Shown one piece after another: positions 28,258-36,312 of a DNA stretch of 64,000 nt. Made by a program: the position numbers and the translations under genes. Numbering within the stretch: position 1 is the first letter of the stretch; each line of letters begins with the position of its first letter. The stretch covers positions 248,001-312,000 of the forward strand of contig NZ_JBPPLZ010000003.1 of NCBI RefSeq assembly GCF_051535235.1, given 5' to 3'. The stretch comes from Nitrobacter sp051535235. Its GTDB lineage: Bacteria; Pseudomonadota; Alphaproteobacteria; Rhizobiales; Xanthobacteraceae. Below the pieces are notes generated by a model. It did not search any database, was not told the origin of the DNA, and was given only the letters and a program-made list of their open reading frames with translations.

Positions 28258-29301
28258 ATGAATCGGATTTCACCCTGGTGGGACCAGGCCAGGCACGCGG
28301 ACCGGCGACCCTTCCTGCAGGCGCGCTGTGCGGTGACCAGGGCGCTGCGGGCCTGGTTCGACGCGCAGGGGTTCGTCGAGGTCGAAACCGGCGTTTTGCA
28401 GGTGTCGCCGGGCAACGAAACCCACCTCCATGCGCCTCGCACCGCGCTGACGGCACCGGCCGGCGAGCAGGTCACGCGCTACTTGCGCACCTCTCCGGAA
28501 TTCGCCTGCAAGAAGCTGCTTGCGGCCGGCGAACGGAAGATCGTCGAATTCGCGAAGGCGTTTCGGGACCGCGAGCGCGGCGACCTGCATCTTGCCGAAT
28601 TCACCATGCTTGAGTGGTATCGCGCAGGCAGTTCCTACGACGTCATCATGGCCGACTGCATCGCTGTCATCGCCCGCGCGGCCAAGACGACGGGCATCTG
28701 CACGTTCGCGTTTCGCGGCCGGCAAGCCGATCCGCTGGCGGAGCCGGAGCGACTGACGGTCGCCGCCGCGTTCGATCGCTTCGCCGGGATCGATCTTCTG
28801 AAAACCATAGCCGCCGGCGAGGGCGATCGCGCGGCGCTGGCGGGGGCGGCGCAGGGCAAGGTGCGGATCGCGGATGACGACACCTGGTCGGATATTTTCA
28901 GCAAGGTACTGGTCGAGCACATCGAGCCGCGGCTCGGGCAGGGGCGGCTGACGATCCTCTTCGAATACCCCGCGCCGGAGGCCGCGCTGGCGCGCCCCAA
29001 GGCATCGGACCCGCGCGTCGCGGAGAGGTTCGAGGTCTATGCCTGCGGCGTCGAACTCGCGAACGGGTTCGGGGAATTGACCGACGCCGCCGAACAGCGC
29101 ACCCGTTTCATGCGCGCGATGGACGAGAAGCAAACCCGCTACGGCGAGCGCTATCCGCTGGACGAGGATTTTCTCGCGGCGGTCGGCTCGATGCCGGAAG
29201 CGAGCGGGGTGGCGCTCGGCTTCGACCGGCTGGTGATGCTGGCAAGCGGCGCTTCAAGGATCGATCAGGTGGTGTGGACGCCGCCCGCGGAGGATGCATG
29301 A
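28258..29301 (+). CDS. epmA: EF-P beta-lysyltransferase EpmA (GenX/PoxA)
   Basis: 347 residues: a lysyl-tRNA synthetase class II core without the anticodon-binding domain, as expected for EpmA. Seen: FVEVETGVLQVSPGNE, LRTSPEFACKKLLAAG, motif 2 FRDRERGDLHLAEFTMLEW, and motif 3 ASGVALGFDRLVML. It joins (R)-beta-lysine to the EF-P lysine. Divergent from efp; its stop overlaps the epmB start (ATGA), so the pair is coupled. ATG at 28258 with GAGGA just before it. Confidence 0.95.
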   Translation: MNRISPWWDQARHADRRPFLQARCAVTRALRAWFDAQGFVEVETGVLQVSPGNETHLHAPRTALTAPAGEQVTRYLRTSPEFACKKLLAAGERKIVEFAKAFRDRERGDLHLAEFTMLEWYRAGSSYDVIMADCIAVIARAAKTTGICTFAFRGRQADPLAEPERLTVAAAFDRFAGIDLLKTIAAGEGDRAALAGAAQGKVRIADDDTWSDIFSKVLVEHIEPRLGQGRLTILFEYPAPEAALARPKASDPRVAERFEVYACGVELANGFGELTDAAEQRTRFMRAMDEKQTRYGERYPLDEDFLAAVGSMPEASGVALGFDRLVMLASGASRIDQVVWTPPAEDA

Positions 29302-30398
29302 GCGCCGGGCACAGCAAGAGCGTGATTTCGACATTGCGGCAGCCGGAGGATCTCATCGCCCATGGCCTCGCGCCGGCTGCGGCTTTGCCCGATCTCGCGA
29401 AGGTTGCCGCGCGCTACGCGATCGCGATCACGCCGCACGTGGCCGGTCTGATCGATCCGGCCGATCCCGACGATCCGATCGCGCGGCAATACGTCCCGAG
29501 CGCCGATGAACTTGCGGCCGAACCCGGCGAGCGCGCCGACCCGATCGGCGACCACGCGCATTCGCCGGTGGACGGCATCGTCCACCGCTATCCCGACCGC
29601 GTGCTGCTCAAGCTTGTCCATGTCTGCGCGGTCTATTGCCGGTTCTGCTTCCGTCGCGAAATGGTCGGTCCCGCCAAGGAAACCGCGCTGTCGAAATCGG
29701 CGACCTCGGCCGCGCTCGATTACGTCCGCTCGCACCCGCAAGTCTGGGAAGTGATCCTGACCGGCGGCGATCCGCTGATGCTGTCACCGCGGCGGCTGGC
29801 CGAGATCATGGGCGAGCTTGCCGCCATCGATCACGTCAGGATCGTGCGCATTCATACGCGCGTGCCGGTCGCCGATCCCGCGCGCGTTACTGACGAGATG
29901 GTGGCGGCCCTGAAAGTCGCGGGCGCCACAACCTGGCTGGCGCTGCATGCCAATCATCCGCGCGAACTGACGCCTGCGGCGCGGTCGGCCTGCGCGCGGA
30001 TCGTCGACGCCGGAATTCCCATGGTCAGCCAGTCCGTGCTGCTGCGCGGCGTCAACGACGATGCGGCAACGCTGGAGGCCTTGATGCGCGCCTTCGTCGA
30101 ATGCCGCATCAAGCCGTACTATCTGCATCACGGCGATCTTGCGCCGGGCACGGCGCATCTGCGGACCACGCTGGAGCAGGGCCAGGCCTTGATGCGCACA
30201 TTGCGCGGCCGCGTGTCGGGATTGTGCCAGCCCGATTATGTCCTCGACATTCCGGGCGGATACGGCAAGTCGCCGGTGGGGCCGAACTATCTGTCGCGTT
30301 CAGATTTAACCTCCGGGAAAGGTGAACCTCCGCCGGAATTGCGGTATCGTATCGTCGACTATTGCGGAGGCGTTCACCTCTATCCGCCGTTGCCTTAG
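29298..30398 (+). CDS. epmB: EF-P beta-lysylation protein EpmB (lysine 2,3-aminomutase family)
   Basis: 366 residues. The radical-SAM CxxxCxxC is in VCAVYCRFCFRREMVG, followed by VILTGGDPLMLS and HTRVPVADPARV. PLP-binding and C-terminal PSPxY-like features of lysine aminomutases are present as GGYGKSPVGPNYLS. EpmB makes (R)-beta-lysine from L-lysine for EpmA. Start at ATG 29298 overlapping the epmA stop; an earlier start at 29274 inside epmA is less likely. No epmC is in the window. Confidence 0.94.
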   Translation: MSAGHSKSVISTLRQPEDLIAHGLAPAAALPDLAKVAARYAIAITPHVAGLIDPADPDDPIARQYVPSADELAAEPGERADPIGDHAHSPVDGIVHRYPDRVLLKLVHVCAVYCRFCFRREMVGPAKETALSKSATSAALDYVRSHPQVWEVILTGGDPLMLSPRRLAEIMGELAAIDHVRIVRIHTRVPVADPARVTDEMVAALKVAGATTWLALHANHPRELTPAARSACARIVDAGIPMVSQSVLLRGVNDDAATLEALMRAFVECRIKPYYLHHGDLAPGTAHLRTTLEQGQALMRTLRGRVSGLCQPDYVLDIPGGYGKSPVGPNYLSRSDLTSGKGEPPPELRYRIVDYCGGVHLYPPLP

Positions 30399-30555
30399 AG
30401 CGAGGTTCGAGAATGTGCATGATCTTTTCGCCACATCGCTCATATTTTGGCGGATTTTGCGCTCGAGGGTCCAGGTCGGCGGCGTGCTTGCGCAAGTCGC
30501 GAAACGTTGAGGGTTCCGGAACGTCCCCGACAATACCAACATTTGGAGCAGCGAA

Positions 30556-30816
30556 ATGAGCAAGACCCTTGCGATCGCGGTTTCTGTGGCTTTGATCGGA
30601 GCGACCGTGGCAGTGGCGCAACAAGGAACGAAAGGCGGATTGTACGATCCGTCCGCCACCCAATCATCGCCTTACCTTAACAACGCGCCGGTCGGTCACC
30701 GTCAGCCGCGCCTCAACGACCTTCCTCCCGAGACCAGGGAGGCCGAGAAGCCGAAGGTCGATCCGGCGGATGCCGCTCTCGACCGCAAGATCAGGAGCAT
30801 CTGCCGGGGCTGCTGA
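30556..30816 (+). CDS. Small secreted protein, function unknown
   Basis: 86 residues with a clear Sec signal (AIAVSVALIGATVAVAQQ, cleavage near residue 22). The mature part is polar and Pro-rich, with PRLNDLPPETREAEKP, and ends in two Cys (SICRGC). GGAGC lies 10 bases before the ATG. Orphan, following epmB after 157 bases. I do not recognise a family. Confidence 0.75.
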   Translation: MSKTLAIAVSVALIGATVAVAQQGTKGGLYDPSATQSSPYLNNAPVGHRQPRLNDLPPETREAEKPKVDPADAALDRKIRSICRGC

Positions 30817-30823
30817 CGGCACC

Positions 30824-30877
30824 GGATCAAGATGATTTTGGATCGAATTGCTCCAAAATCATTAAGGTGATCGATCT
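30824..30877. repeat. Short palindrome family 2, copy 1
   Basis: Perfect 11-bp inverted repeat ATGATTTTGGA (30832-30842) / TCCAAAATCAT (30852-30862), extended by GATCAAG.../...GATCGATC. It follows the small secreted protein gene directly and may work as a terminator. A decayed relative is at 31750-31795. Confidence 0.6.
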
Positions 30878-30908
30878 TGTCCTGATGCGAATGACGGATC
30901 GGATCGCC

Positions 30909-31052
30909 AGAGCCTTTCCGCCTCTGATGGAATCAGAAGCGGGGCTTCATGGCGTTTTCGAGCGAGGTGGAATCCGGTTCGCGTGAAGAAAACGCATCAA
31001 ATCAAGAATCTGGAGCTTTCACCGTTTCCGTGAAAACGGTGAAGAACTCCAG
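30909..31052 (+). repeat. Dispersed ~100-bp repeat, copy D (two hairpins)
   Basis: Best complete copy. Left hairpin around CTCTGATGGAATCAGAAG, then GGCGTTTTCGAGCGAGGTGG, ATCCGGTTCGCGTGAAGAA, CATCAAATCAAGAATCTGG and a right hairpin CACCGTTTCCGTGAAAACGGTG. The right hairpin abuts the stop codon of the next, minus-strand gene. Confidence 0.75.
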
Positions 31053-31060
31053 GGAATGCT

Positions 31061-31639
31061 TTAGCTCGCGTTGCGTGCCGCGAGCGCCATTCCGATCAGC
31101 GTAGCGCCGCCGAACATCATGTTGAGGCCAACCAGCAATCCGATGGCCCATGCCGCCGTTCCCGGCAGCCCGATGATGATGACGAACGCGACGATGATGT
31201 CCATCAACCCCGCGGTCAATAACCAGCCCCATCGCTGCGAGAGTTCGCGGCGATGGTCGAGCGCGTACATGATGGTGACGGCGCCCTCGGCGAGGAAGTA
31301 GGCGCCGACCACGATGGTCAGCGTCAGCATGCCCCGGACAGGCTGTATCACCAGCAGGACGCCGACGAGCAGCGCGAGCGCGGCAGAGAGCAGCGACCAC
31401 CAGAAACCGGGTATCCGTGGCGCCCAGAACGTGACCATCAGCCCGCCGATGCCGACGATGAGAAACAGCCAGCCGAGGAAGATCGTGATGGCAAGGCTTG
31501 CGAGCGACGGCACGACGATCGCCGCGATCCCGAGGACCGCCAGCAGGATGCCCTCGAACAGGAAGGCCTTCCAATGCTCGCGAACTTCGGTGGTGACTTT
31601 CAACTGAAGACGTTCGAAATCCTGGGAAGGGGTCGTCAT
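31061..31639 (-). CDS. HdeD-family membrane protein
   Basis: 192 residues from ATG 31639 (MTTPSQDFERLQ). Six hydrophobic segments alternate with short loops. The pattern of repeated GI-LxxLGIxA-xxPxxA and the motif WGWLLTAGLMDIIVAFVI match the HdeD (DUF308) family, implicated in acid resistance in enterics and widespread in Bradyrhizobium relatives. The exact role here is unknown. Orphan between two repeat-containing gaps. A longer frame upstream of the chosen start lacks support. Confidence 0.82.
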   Translation of the reverse strand: MTTPSQDFERLQLKVTTEVREHWKAFLFEGILLAVLGIAAIVVPSLASLAITIFLGWLFLIVGIGGLMVTFWAPRIPGFWWSLLSAALALLVGVLLVIQPVRGMLTLTIVVGAYFLAEGAVTIMYALDHRRELSQRWGWLLTAGLMDIIVAFVIIIGLPGTAAWAIGLLVGLNMMFGGATLIGMALAARNAS

Positions 31640-31749
31640 CGGCGGAGGCTCCATGAAAACGAAAACCGCGCATCCTTCGGGCCGTAGTCTAACGCACGAC
31701 GGCTCAAAAAGTGACAAAAAAAGCGGTTTTCGGCAGCAAAGCCCATCAC

Positions 31750-31795
31750 GATGATTTTTGGATCGAGGCGATCCGACATCATGAACGTGATCGAT
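31750..31795. repeat. Short palindrome family 2, copy 2 (decayed)
   Basis: ATGATTTTTGGATCGAGGCG followed by ATCCGACATCATGAACGTG: the same layout as 30824-30877 with mismatches. Lies in the gap between hdeD-like and PrsW-like genes (31640-31846), which holds nothing else I can name. Confidence 0.5.
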
Positions 31796-31846
31796 TCCAA
31801 TATTTAAGAAGCGGTATACCGGCGGAAGTCCGCTACGTACTTTTCT

Positions 31847-32890
31847 TCATCCTGCTCCGGTCAACCCGGATCGGGCGGGACTCGTCCCGGCCATCCGGAG
31901 GCGGTTGCGTCCGCGCACATAGACGGCGGAAGTCATGAGCAGGAGGACGGTCCCGGTCAGGATTGCAACCATTCCGACCGGGACGAGATAGGTGGCGACG
32001 TGCTTGTCCGCGTTGGTCATCCATCGATGGATCGATGACAGGATGAAGGCCGCGCCGAGAAAGCTTACCCCGCCGCCGCTGACCAGCAGCGCCCACATGC
32101 TGCGCAGGTGGCGCAGGCGCTCGCGGGAGGTCTCGGTGCGAGGGGCGTGATGCGCGCCGACGCGACGAACCAGATAGGCCGCGAACAGGATGGCGCCGAA
32201 TCCGACCAGCATGGCCGTACCTTCCAGCGCGAGCGCGCCGGGTCCGCTCAGATCGGGATTCCGTTGCAACGCGAGCAGCGGCGCGTCGAAACTCGCATGC
32301 AGCGCGATGGGTATTGCGAAGATTGCCAGACGGTTACGGATGCGCGCCCAGTCGCGGGCGTGGCGGTGCGCGCCGAGCGCGGTGCCCGAGCGCGCGATGG
32401 CGATGTAAGCACCGGCAATGACGCCCAGCGCGCCGTGGAAGGGTACGGTGAGCACGCTGCGCAGCACCGCGAGCGAGCGCCAGATGTCGGCGTGTTGCAT
32501 CAGATAAGCGAGGTTTTCATAGGCCGCAAAGCCGAGTCCGGCGGCGGCGCCGTACACCACCGCATCCATGGGATCGGCTGGCTTGCGGCGCATCGCAGCA
32601 ACCGCGGCAATGGCGGCGATCTTCACCAGTTCCTCGGGCGCGGCGATCGCGAAAAGCGAATGCAGGATCAACGCAAGCCACGGCGGCTCCGTTACGTTCA
32701 GCAGCGGCGCGAACGGCGCTCGGGTCAACCCAAGCAGCGATACGCTGGCTGCGCCGAGCACGAACGCCGCCCAGACCATCGCGGGCGGTCCCGGGCGCTC
32801 GTCCGCCGCGATCACCAGCCAAAGCAGCAGCAGCGCAGGGGCGATGGCGGCTGCGCCCATGACGGTGGGAAGGGTTTCGAGCAGATTCAT
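31847..32890 (-). CDS. PrsW-family intramembrane protease-like protein
   Basis: 347 residues, about nine hydrophobic segments. Family motifs seen: APEELVKIAAI (double Glu), GLGFAAYENLAYL (Glu-Asn), and FHGALGVIAGAYIA with a conserved His; these are the putative metal-ligand or catalytic residues of PrsW proteases. PrsW in Bacillus starts anti-sigma factor cleavage; targets elsewhere are mostly unknown and no anti-sigma gene is adjacent. The basic C-terminus (GRNRLRMAGTSPARS) is probably cytoplasmic. Start at ATG 32890. Confidence 0.82.
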   Translation of the reverse strand: MNLLETLPTVMGAAAIAPALLLLWLVIAADERPGPPAMVWAAFVLGAASVSLLGLTRAPFAPLLNVTEPPWLALILHSLFAIAAPEELVKIAAIAAVAAMRRKPADPMDAVVYGAAAGLGFAAYENLAYLMQHADIWRSLAVLRSVLTVPFHGALGVIAGAYIAIARSGTALGAHRHARDWARIRNRLAIFAIPIALHASFDAPLLALQRNPDLSGPGALALEGTAMLVGFGAILFAAYLVRRVGAHHAPRTETSRERLRHLRSMWALLVSGGGVSFLGAAFILSSIHRWMTNADKHVATYLVPVGMVAILTGTVLLLMTSAVYVRGRNRLRMAGTSPARSGLTGAG

Positions 32891-33064
32891 GTCAGCCGAA
32901 AATAAACGGTCTCAAAGATTTATACGTAATTTCGCAACGCATGTCGCTGCTTTGAAGGCCCGTGCGCCCGATTCCGCTGATCTCCGCGGTCACGACCTTC
33001 GCAGGTCCGCGGCCGTCGAAACCGTTCTGTATGAACGGAAATCAGCAAGCTTTGCCGGGACTTT

Positions 33065-33367
33065 TCAGCCGCGCGCCGGTTCCCCGTTGCAGGGGGCGCT
33101 GTTCCAGGTGCCCCAGTGAACGCTGGCGAGGCTGCGATAGTCGGTCGTCCGCGGACGGCGCGTTCGCTTCTCGTAAGCGCCAATGACCCGCTCGGAAGCG
33201 GTGATCTTGCGCTGCAGGTCGGCCATCAGGCGTAGCTTCTCGGCGCGCGCTTGGGGCTCTGCGGTCTCGCCATAACGGAAACGGCGGACCTCCATGTCGC
33301 GCAGAACGTCGCGATGTTTTTTCAACTGGGCGCGATGCCAGGCGATGGTGCTGTCGCTGTCCGCCAT
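33065..33367 (-). CDS. Small coiled-coil protein, function unknown
   Basis: 100 residues from ATG 33367 (MADSDSTIAWHRAQLKKHRD). Residues 8-65 are strongly helical and charged, consistent with a coiled coil (LRLMADLQRKITASERVIG); the C-terminal third is polar. No signal or membrane segment. The C-terminal end overlaps nothing. A longer frame upstream is possible but the segment is unlike the rest. A perfect CtrA-type site lies 133 bases upstream. Confidence 0.65.
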   Translation of the reverse strand: MADSDSTIAWHRAQLKKHRDVLRDMEVRRFRYGETAEPQARAEKLRLMADLQRKITASERVIGAYEKRTRRPRTTDYRSLASVHWGTWNSAPCNGEPARG

Positions 33368-33499
33368 CGAAGACCTCACTCCTGCGGGGCTGTCTTGAGC
33401 CGCGGTAAAGAACGAGAGAGCCGAAGCGCTACTCATCCACTGACAGATGCGGCAGCAGGATGAGGCACATAGGCTGGCAGCAACGTCGCCGGATTCTGG

Positions 33500-33514
33500 T
33501 TAATCAAGGGTTAA
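33500..33514. promoter_or_regulatory. CtrA-type box TTAA-N7-TTAA
   Basis: TTAA at 33500-33503 and TTAA at 33511-33514 with exactly 7 bases between, the full CtrA consensus of alphaproteobacteria. It lies 133 bases upstream of the minus-strand coiled-coil gene and about 180 bases upstream of the candidate small RNA on the plus strand. In a GC-rich genome such a match by chance is uncommon but not rare over a whole chromosome. Confidence 0.45.
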
Positions 33515-33694
33515 TGGATCGTTCGCGCGGCACGTGGCGCAAGTCTCGCCGCGCCCCGACCTCCGGCAACCCGAACCGTGCGGTGCGGACGTTTTCTCCG
33601 ACTGTCGATCGACCCCGAAACATCTGGAATTGCTCCAAATCCGGCTAGGCGATCGGGAGGTTTTACGCTATATATGAATTGATATCACGAGAGG

Positions 33695-33809
33695 GTTTCG
33701 GCCTGTCAGCCGTCCGCAACCGGTGAAAGCCGGTTAACAGCCGGACTTCGGTCCGGACTTGTTCCCCAGGACTGCCGCGCTATTCACTCGGTGGATAGCG
33801 CGGCATTTT
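33695..33809 (+). ncRNA. Candidate small RNA: three hairpins ending in a terminator
   Basis: Three successive stem-loops: AACCGG/CCGGTT (33718-33735), CCGGAC-TTCG-GTCCGG with a stable TTCG loop (33741-33756), and GCCGCGCTAT/ATAGCGCGGC (33774-33804), the last a perfect 10-bp stem followed by ATTTT. An AT-rich TATATATG (about 33669-33676) upstream could be a -10 box. No ORF with a start and Shine-Dalgarno covers it. No known RNA family recognised. The ends are guesses. Confidence 0.38.
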
Positions 33810-34128
33810 GCCGGAACGCTGACATTTTTCCTACTTTCCGGGACGCAGACCAGCCGCAGCGCGCTGCGGGCAGGGACCCCGAACTCTTGCCCGCACAGTG
33901 GCCGGCTGCATTCGCCGCTGGACCTCTCCGGCTCTGACGAAATCGGAAGAAGGGGCTCTATGATTTTGATTTGACGTGTTTTATTCGCGACCGGGCATCC
34001 GTCTGCAGCTTAGCCTTAGGACCGTGATTCGCTGGAAGATGCTGTAAAGCACGTGGCCCTGTGCCCCTTGTGTGGCGTGTCTCTCAAAGATACGATTCCA
34101 GGTAGTTGAGTAACTGGAGGCGCACGCA

Positions 34129-34491
34129 ATGCTGGCGGACATCAAGGAGCAGGTACTATCGGTAATGAGCCTCAGGTTGATGGCGGTGGTGTTGCCGGCG
34201 ATAGTCCTGTCAATTCTGACAGCCATGGCGATGTACCAGTTGGGTTTTCCGACGATGGTGTACAACGAGGTGGTCCTGATCCTGACGACGCTGATGCACG
34301 TGGTGCTGGGCATCTGGTCGGCGCTGAACGCCGTCCTTTTTGGGATCGTGATTGCCGGACTTCTGTTCGCTCTCCTCCTGCCGGTCTTGATCGTATTGAG
34401 GGAAATCCAGAAGAAGCGGAATGAGCCTTCCGCTGTCTCGGATCCGGCTGTTCATTCCTCATCCGATCTGGCGGACGCGGCGCGGCAATAG
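34129..34491 (+). CDS. Small membrane protein, function unknown
   Basis: 120 residues, ATG 34129 with GGAGG 10 bases before. Hydrophobic segments at about 15-37, 43-60 and 64-92, then a charged tail (REIQKKRNEPSAVSDPAVHS). No catalytic motif. Orphan between two long gaps. The Shine-Dalgarno sequence and membrane pattern support coding; the family is unknown to me. Confidence 0.65.
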   Translation: MLADIKEQVLSVMSLRLMAVVLPAIVLSILTAMAMYQLGFPTMVYNEVVLILTTLMHVVLGIWSALNAVLFGIVIAGLLFALLLPVLIVLREIQKKRNEPSAVSDPAVHSSSDLADAARQ

Positions 34492-34831
34492 TCGCGGGGA
34501 CGCCGCCCTCGCATCTCCGCCATCTCGCCGCGTGCCACAGCCATCGGCCCCGGACTTCGCGTGAACGCCGCATCACGGGTCGGCATGTTCGTCGACACGT
34601 CACGCGTTCCTTATCAAATGCGCTCCCTTCCAACCGACGAAGGCCAAAGCGGGCGGTAACGCAGGTCGCCGTCTGACCGCGGCGCCGGTGAATCACTGAC
34701 TCGGATCAAGGTCGAGGGCATGCTTTGCCCCGAAACGCTACATCATTGTTTGATTGACCGGCAGCGATTTGCACGTATAGCAAGGCCGCGAAAATTTGTG
34801 GCTGTCCTGGCCTGCATTTCCGGTTGATACG
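34492..34831. other. Gap without a supported gene
   Basis: 340 bases. No coding frame with a good start and no strong hairpin. The last 90 bases are AT-richer and should contain the promoter of the PAP2-like gene. Confidence 0.45.
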
Positions 34832-35527
34832 ATGAGTTCATTGGCAACGGCCATTATGGGTCTCGATAAGGAGATTCTGCTTACGCTCAATTCAATCGGT
34901 GGAAGAAATCAGGATCTCTGGGACCTCGCGAACAATTCGCTGTTCAGAGGATTTCCATTATTCTTTTCCATTGTCGCCCTGTGGTTTTCCAACGAGCAGC
35001 CGGAGCGGCGCGGCCGAATGCTGGCTGGACTGATGGCGGTCTGCCTGGCAACGATGCTTTCGGTTTGGTCGCAGTTTCACACCGCGGTCCACATGCGCCC
35101 AATTCTGGATCTGGCGATTCCCCTGGACACCGTCATACCGCGGACGCCATGGGACCGGACGAATTCGTTTCCGAGCGACACGGCGACCCTGTTTTTCAGC
35201 CTTGCTACCGTCGTTTTCGTAGAGAAGCGTTGGATTGGATTATTCTGCTTCGCATGGGTCGCGGTGATCGTCGCGATTCCCAGGGTTATTATGGGGCTGC
35301 ACTATCCAAGCGACATCATCGGCGCGCTGGTTCTTGGGCCGGCGACCGTTTTCACGTTTGCAAAACTTCCATATCCGAAGCGTCTGTTTGAATGCGCGTT
35401 CAGGTGGCTCGACGGCCGCATGTATATCGTTCACGCGCTCCTGTTCATTTTTCTGGCGGAGGCGTTCGACTTGTTCCCGAGCTTGCAAGCTCTCGGAAAA
35501 CTGTTTGCGCGCCTGCTTCACGCATAG
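34832..35527 (+). CDS. PAP2-like membrane phosphatase, altered active site
   Basis: 231 residues from ATG 34832; a TTG at 34796 would add 12. About six membrane segments. PAP2 motifs: the second as NSFPSDTATLFF and the third as RVIMGLHYPSDIIG. In undecaprenyl-pyrophosphatase-type members the second motif is FPSDHATF; here the catalytic-motif His is Thr. The His and Asp of motif 3 remain. So it belongs to the lipid phosphatase fold but may be inactive or act differently. Upstream HMRPILD could stand for motif 1. Orphan. Confidence 0.78.
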   Translation: MSSLATAIMGLDKEILLTLNSIGGRNQDLWDLANNSLFRGFPLFFSIVALWFSNEQPERRGRMLAGLMAVCLATMLSVWSQFHTAVHMRPILDLAIPLDTVIPRTPWDRTNSFPSDTATLFFSLATVVFVEKRWIGLFCFAWVAVIVAIPRVIMGLHYPSDIIGALVLGPATVFTFAKLPYPKRLFECAFRWLDGRMYIVHALLFIFLAEAFDLFPSLQALGKLFARLLHA

Positions 35528-35626
35528 CCTTTTGCTTTTTGACGTGCGGTCGCGCGTGGGCAAGACGTGAAGCGACGCCAGCACCCTTCGTGGCCCATAG
35601 ATTCGAAGGCGAGGGGGTGCTTTTGG

Positions 35627-36136
35627 CTAGTTCGCCTTGGATGCCGGCGATGATCCTGATGGACCCGCAGGTCCCACAGGCCCCGGTGGGCCAGCGAGTC
35701 CGGTTGGACCGGGAGGCCCCGGCGGTCCGGCAGGACCGGGCGAGCCGGGAGGACCTGGTGGTCCGGCAGGCCCCGCTGATCCGGTGGGTCCGGGCTGTCC
35801 TTCGGGCCCCGGAGGACCAGCAGGTCCGCAGTTTTGTATCACCGCGTCGCGGGTCTCGGACCCGGAGGTGATCGTCACCACGCAGGTCGTGGGAAACTCA
35901 GTTCCGGTCCATCTGAACGCCCCGGTCGCCGTGCTCTCGACTTTCACCGTCTTGGCCGGGCTGATCTTGATTTCGACGTTGGGGTCGCGCGTGCGCCGGA
36001 TCCGTCCCTCGATCACCAGATCCCCGCGTCGTATGCTGGCGCTGGTGACGAAGATATCGGCAGATGCATTGACCGGCCATGCGGCAACAAGGCAGGTGGC
36101 GGTGGCCGCGGCGGCGCTGACTAGCTTCGAAAGCAT
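35627..36136 (-). CDS. Secreted collagen-like (Gly-X-Y) protein
   Basis: 169 residues. A signal peptide (LVSAAAATATCLVAAWPVNASA) is followed by a beta-rich domain of about 75 residues with two Cys (TTCVVTITSG, VIQNCGPAG) and then some 18 Gly-X-Y triplets rich in Pro (GPPGPPGSPGPAGPPGPPGP) and a short tail. Start at ATG 36136 with GGAGG 9 bases upstream; an ATG at 36145 sits right against that site. Collagen-like repeats in bacteria form triple-helical stalks on the surface. The GGNCCN codon run on DNA is highly repetitive. Confidence 0.82.
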   Translation of the reverse strand: MLSKLVSAAAATATCLVAAWPVNASADIFVTSASIRRGDLVIEGRIRRTRDPNVEIKISPAKTVKVESTATGAFRWTGTEFPTTCVVTITSGSETRDAVIQNCGPAGPPGPEGQPGPTGSAGPAGPPGPPGSPGPAGPPGPPGPTGLAGPPGPVGPAGPSGSSPASKAN

Positions 36137-36312
36137 AGTGCACATCCTCCCCAACACGAGCCAAATCTCACCACGAAAATGCGCTGAGGGCAACCACGTG
36201 CGCGAGCAGGGATATTGCGATGCGCATCGCTTAAAGCAAAAAGAATGCTCCAAGGGGCGAGGAAGCGCACGAAGCGACTTGCAGGTTGGAGCAAAGGGCG
36301 CTACTCGCCCTT

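Larger units (their letters stand above)
33368..34128. other. 761-base gap: CtrA-type box, candidate sRNA and repeat copy E
   Basis: Apart from the CtrA-type box and the candidate sRNA, the stretch has a partial inverse copy of the dispersed repeat at about 33949-34000 (GGGCTCTATGATTTTGATTT, GACGTGTTTTATTCGCGA). 33815-33945 has GC-rich inverted repeats (GCAGCGCGCTGC). I see no protein gene with a convincing start. Confidence 0.5.

Noticed and set aside
33695..33809. Cobalamin riboswitch, SRP RNA or 6S RNA at the hairpin cluster
   Set aside because: Key conserved sequences (B12 box, the SRP tetraloop region with GGTCCGGAAGG, 6S closing stem) are absent.
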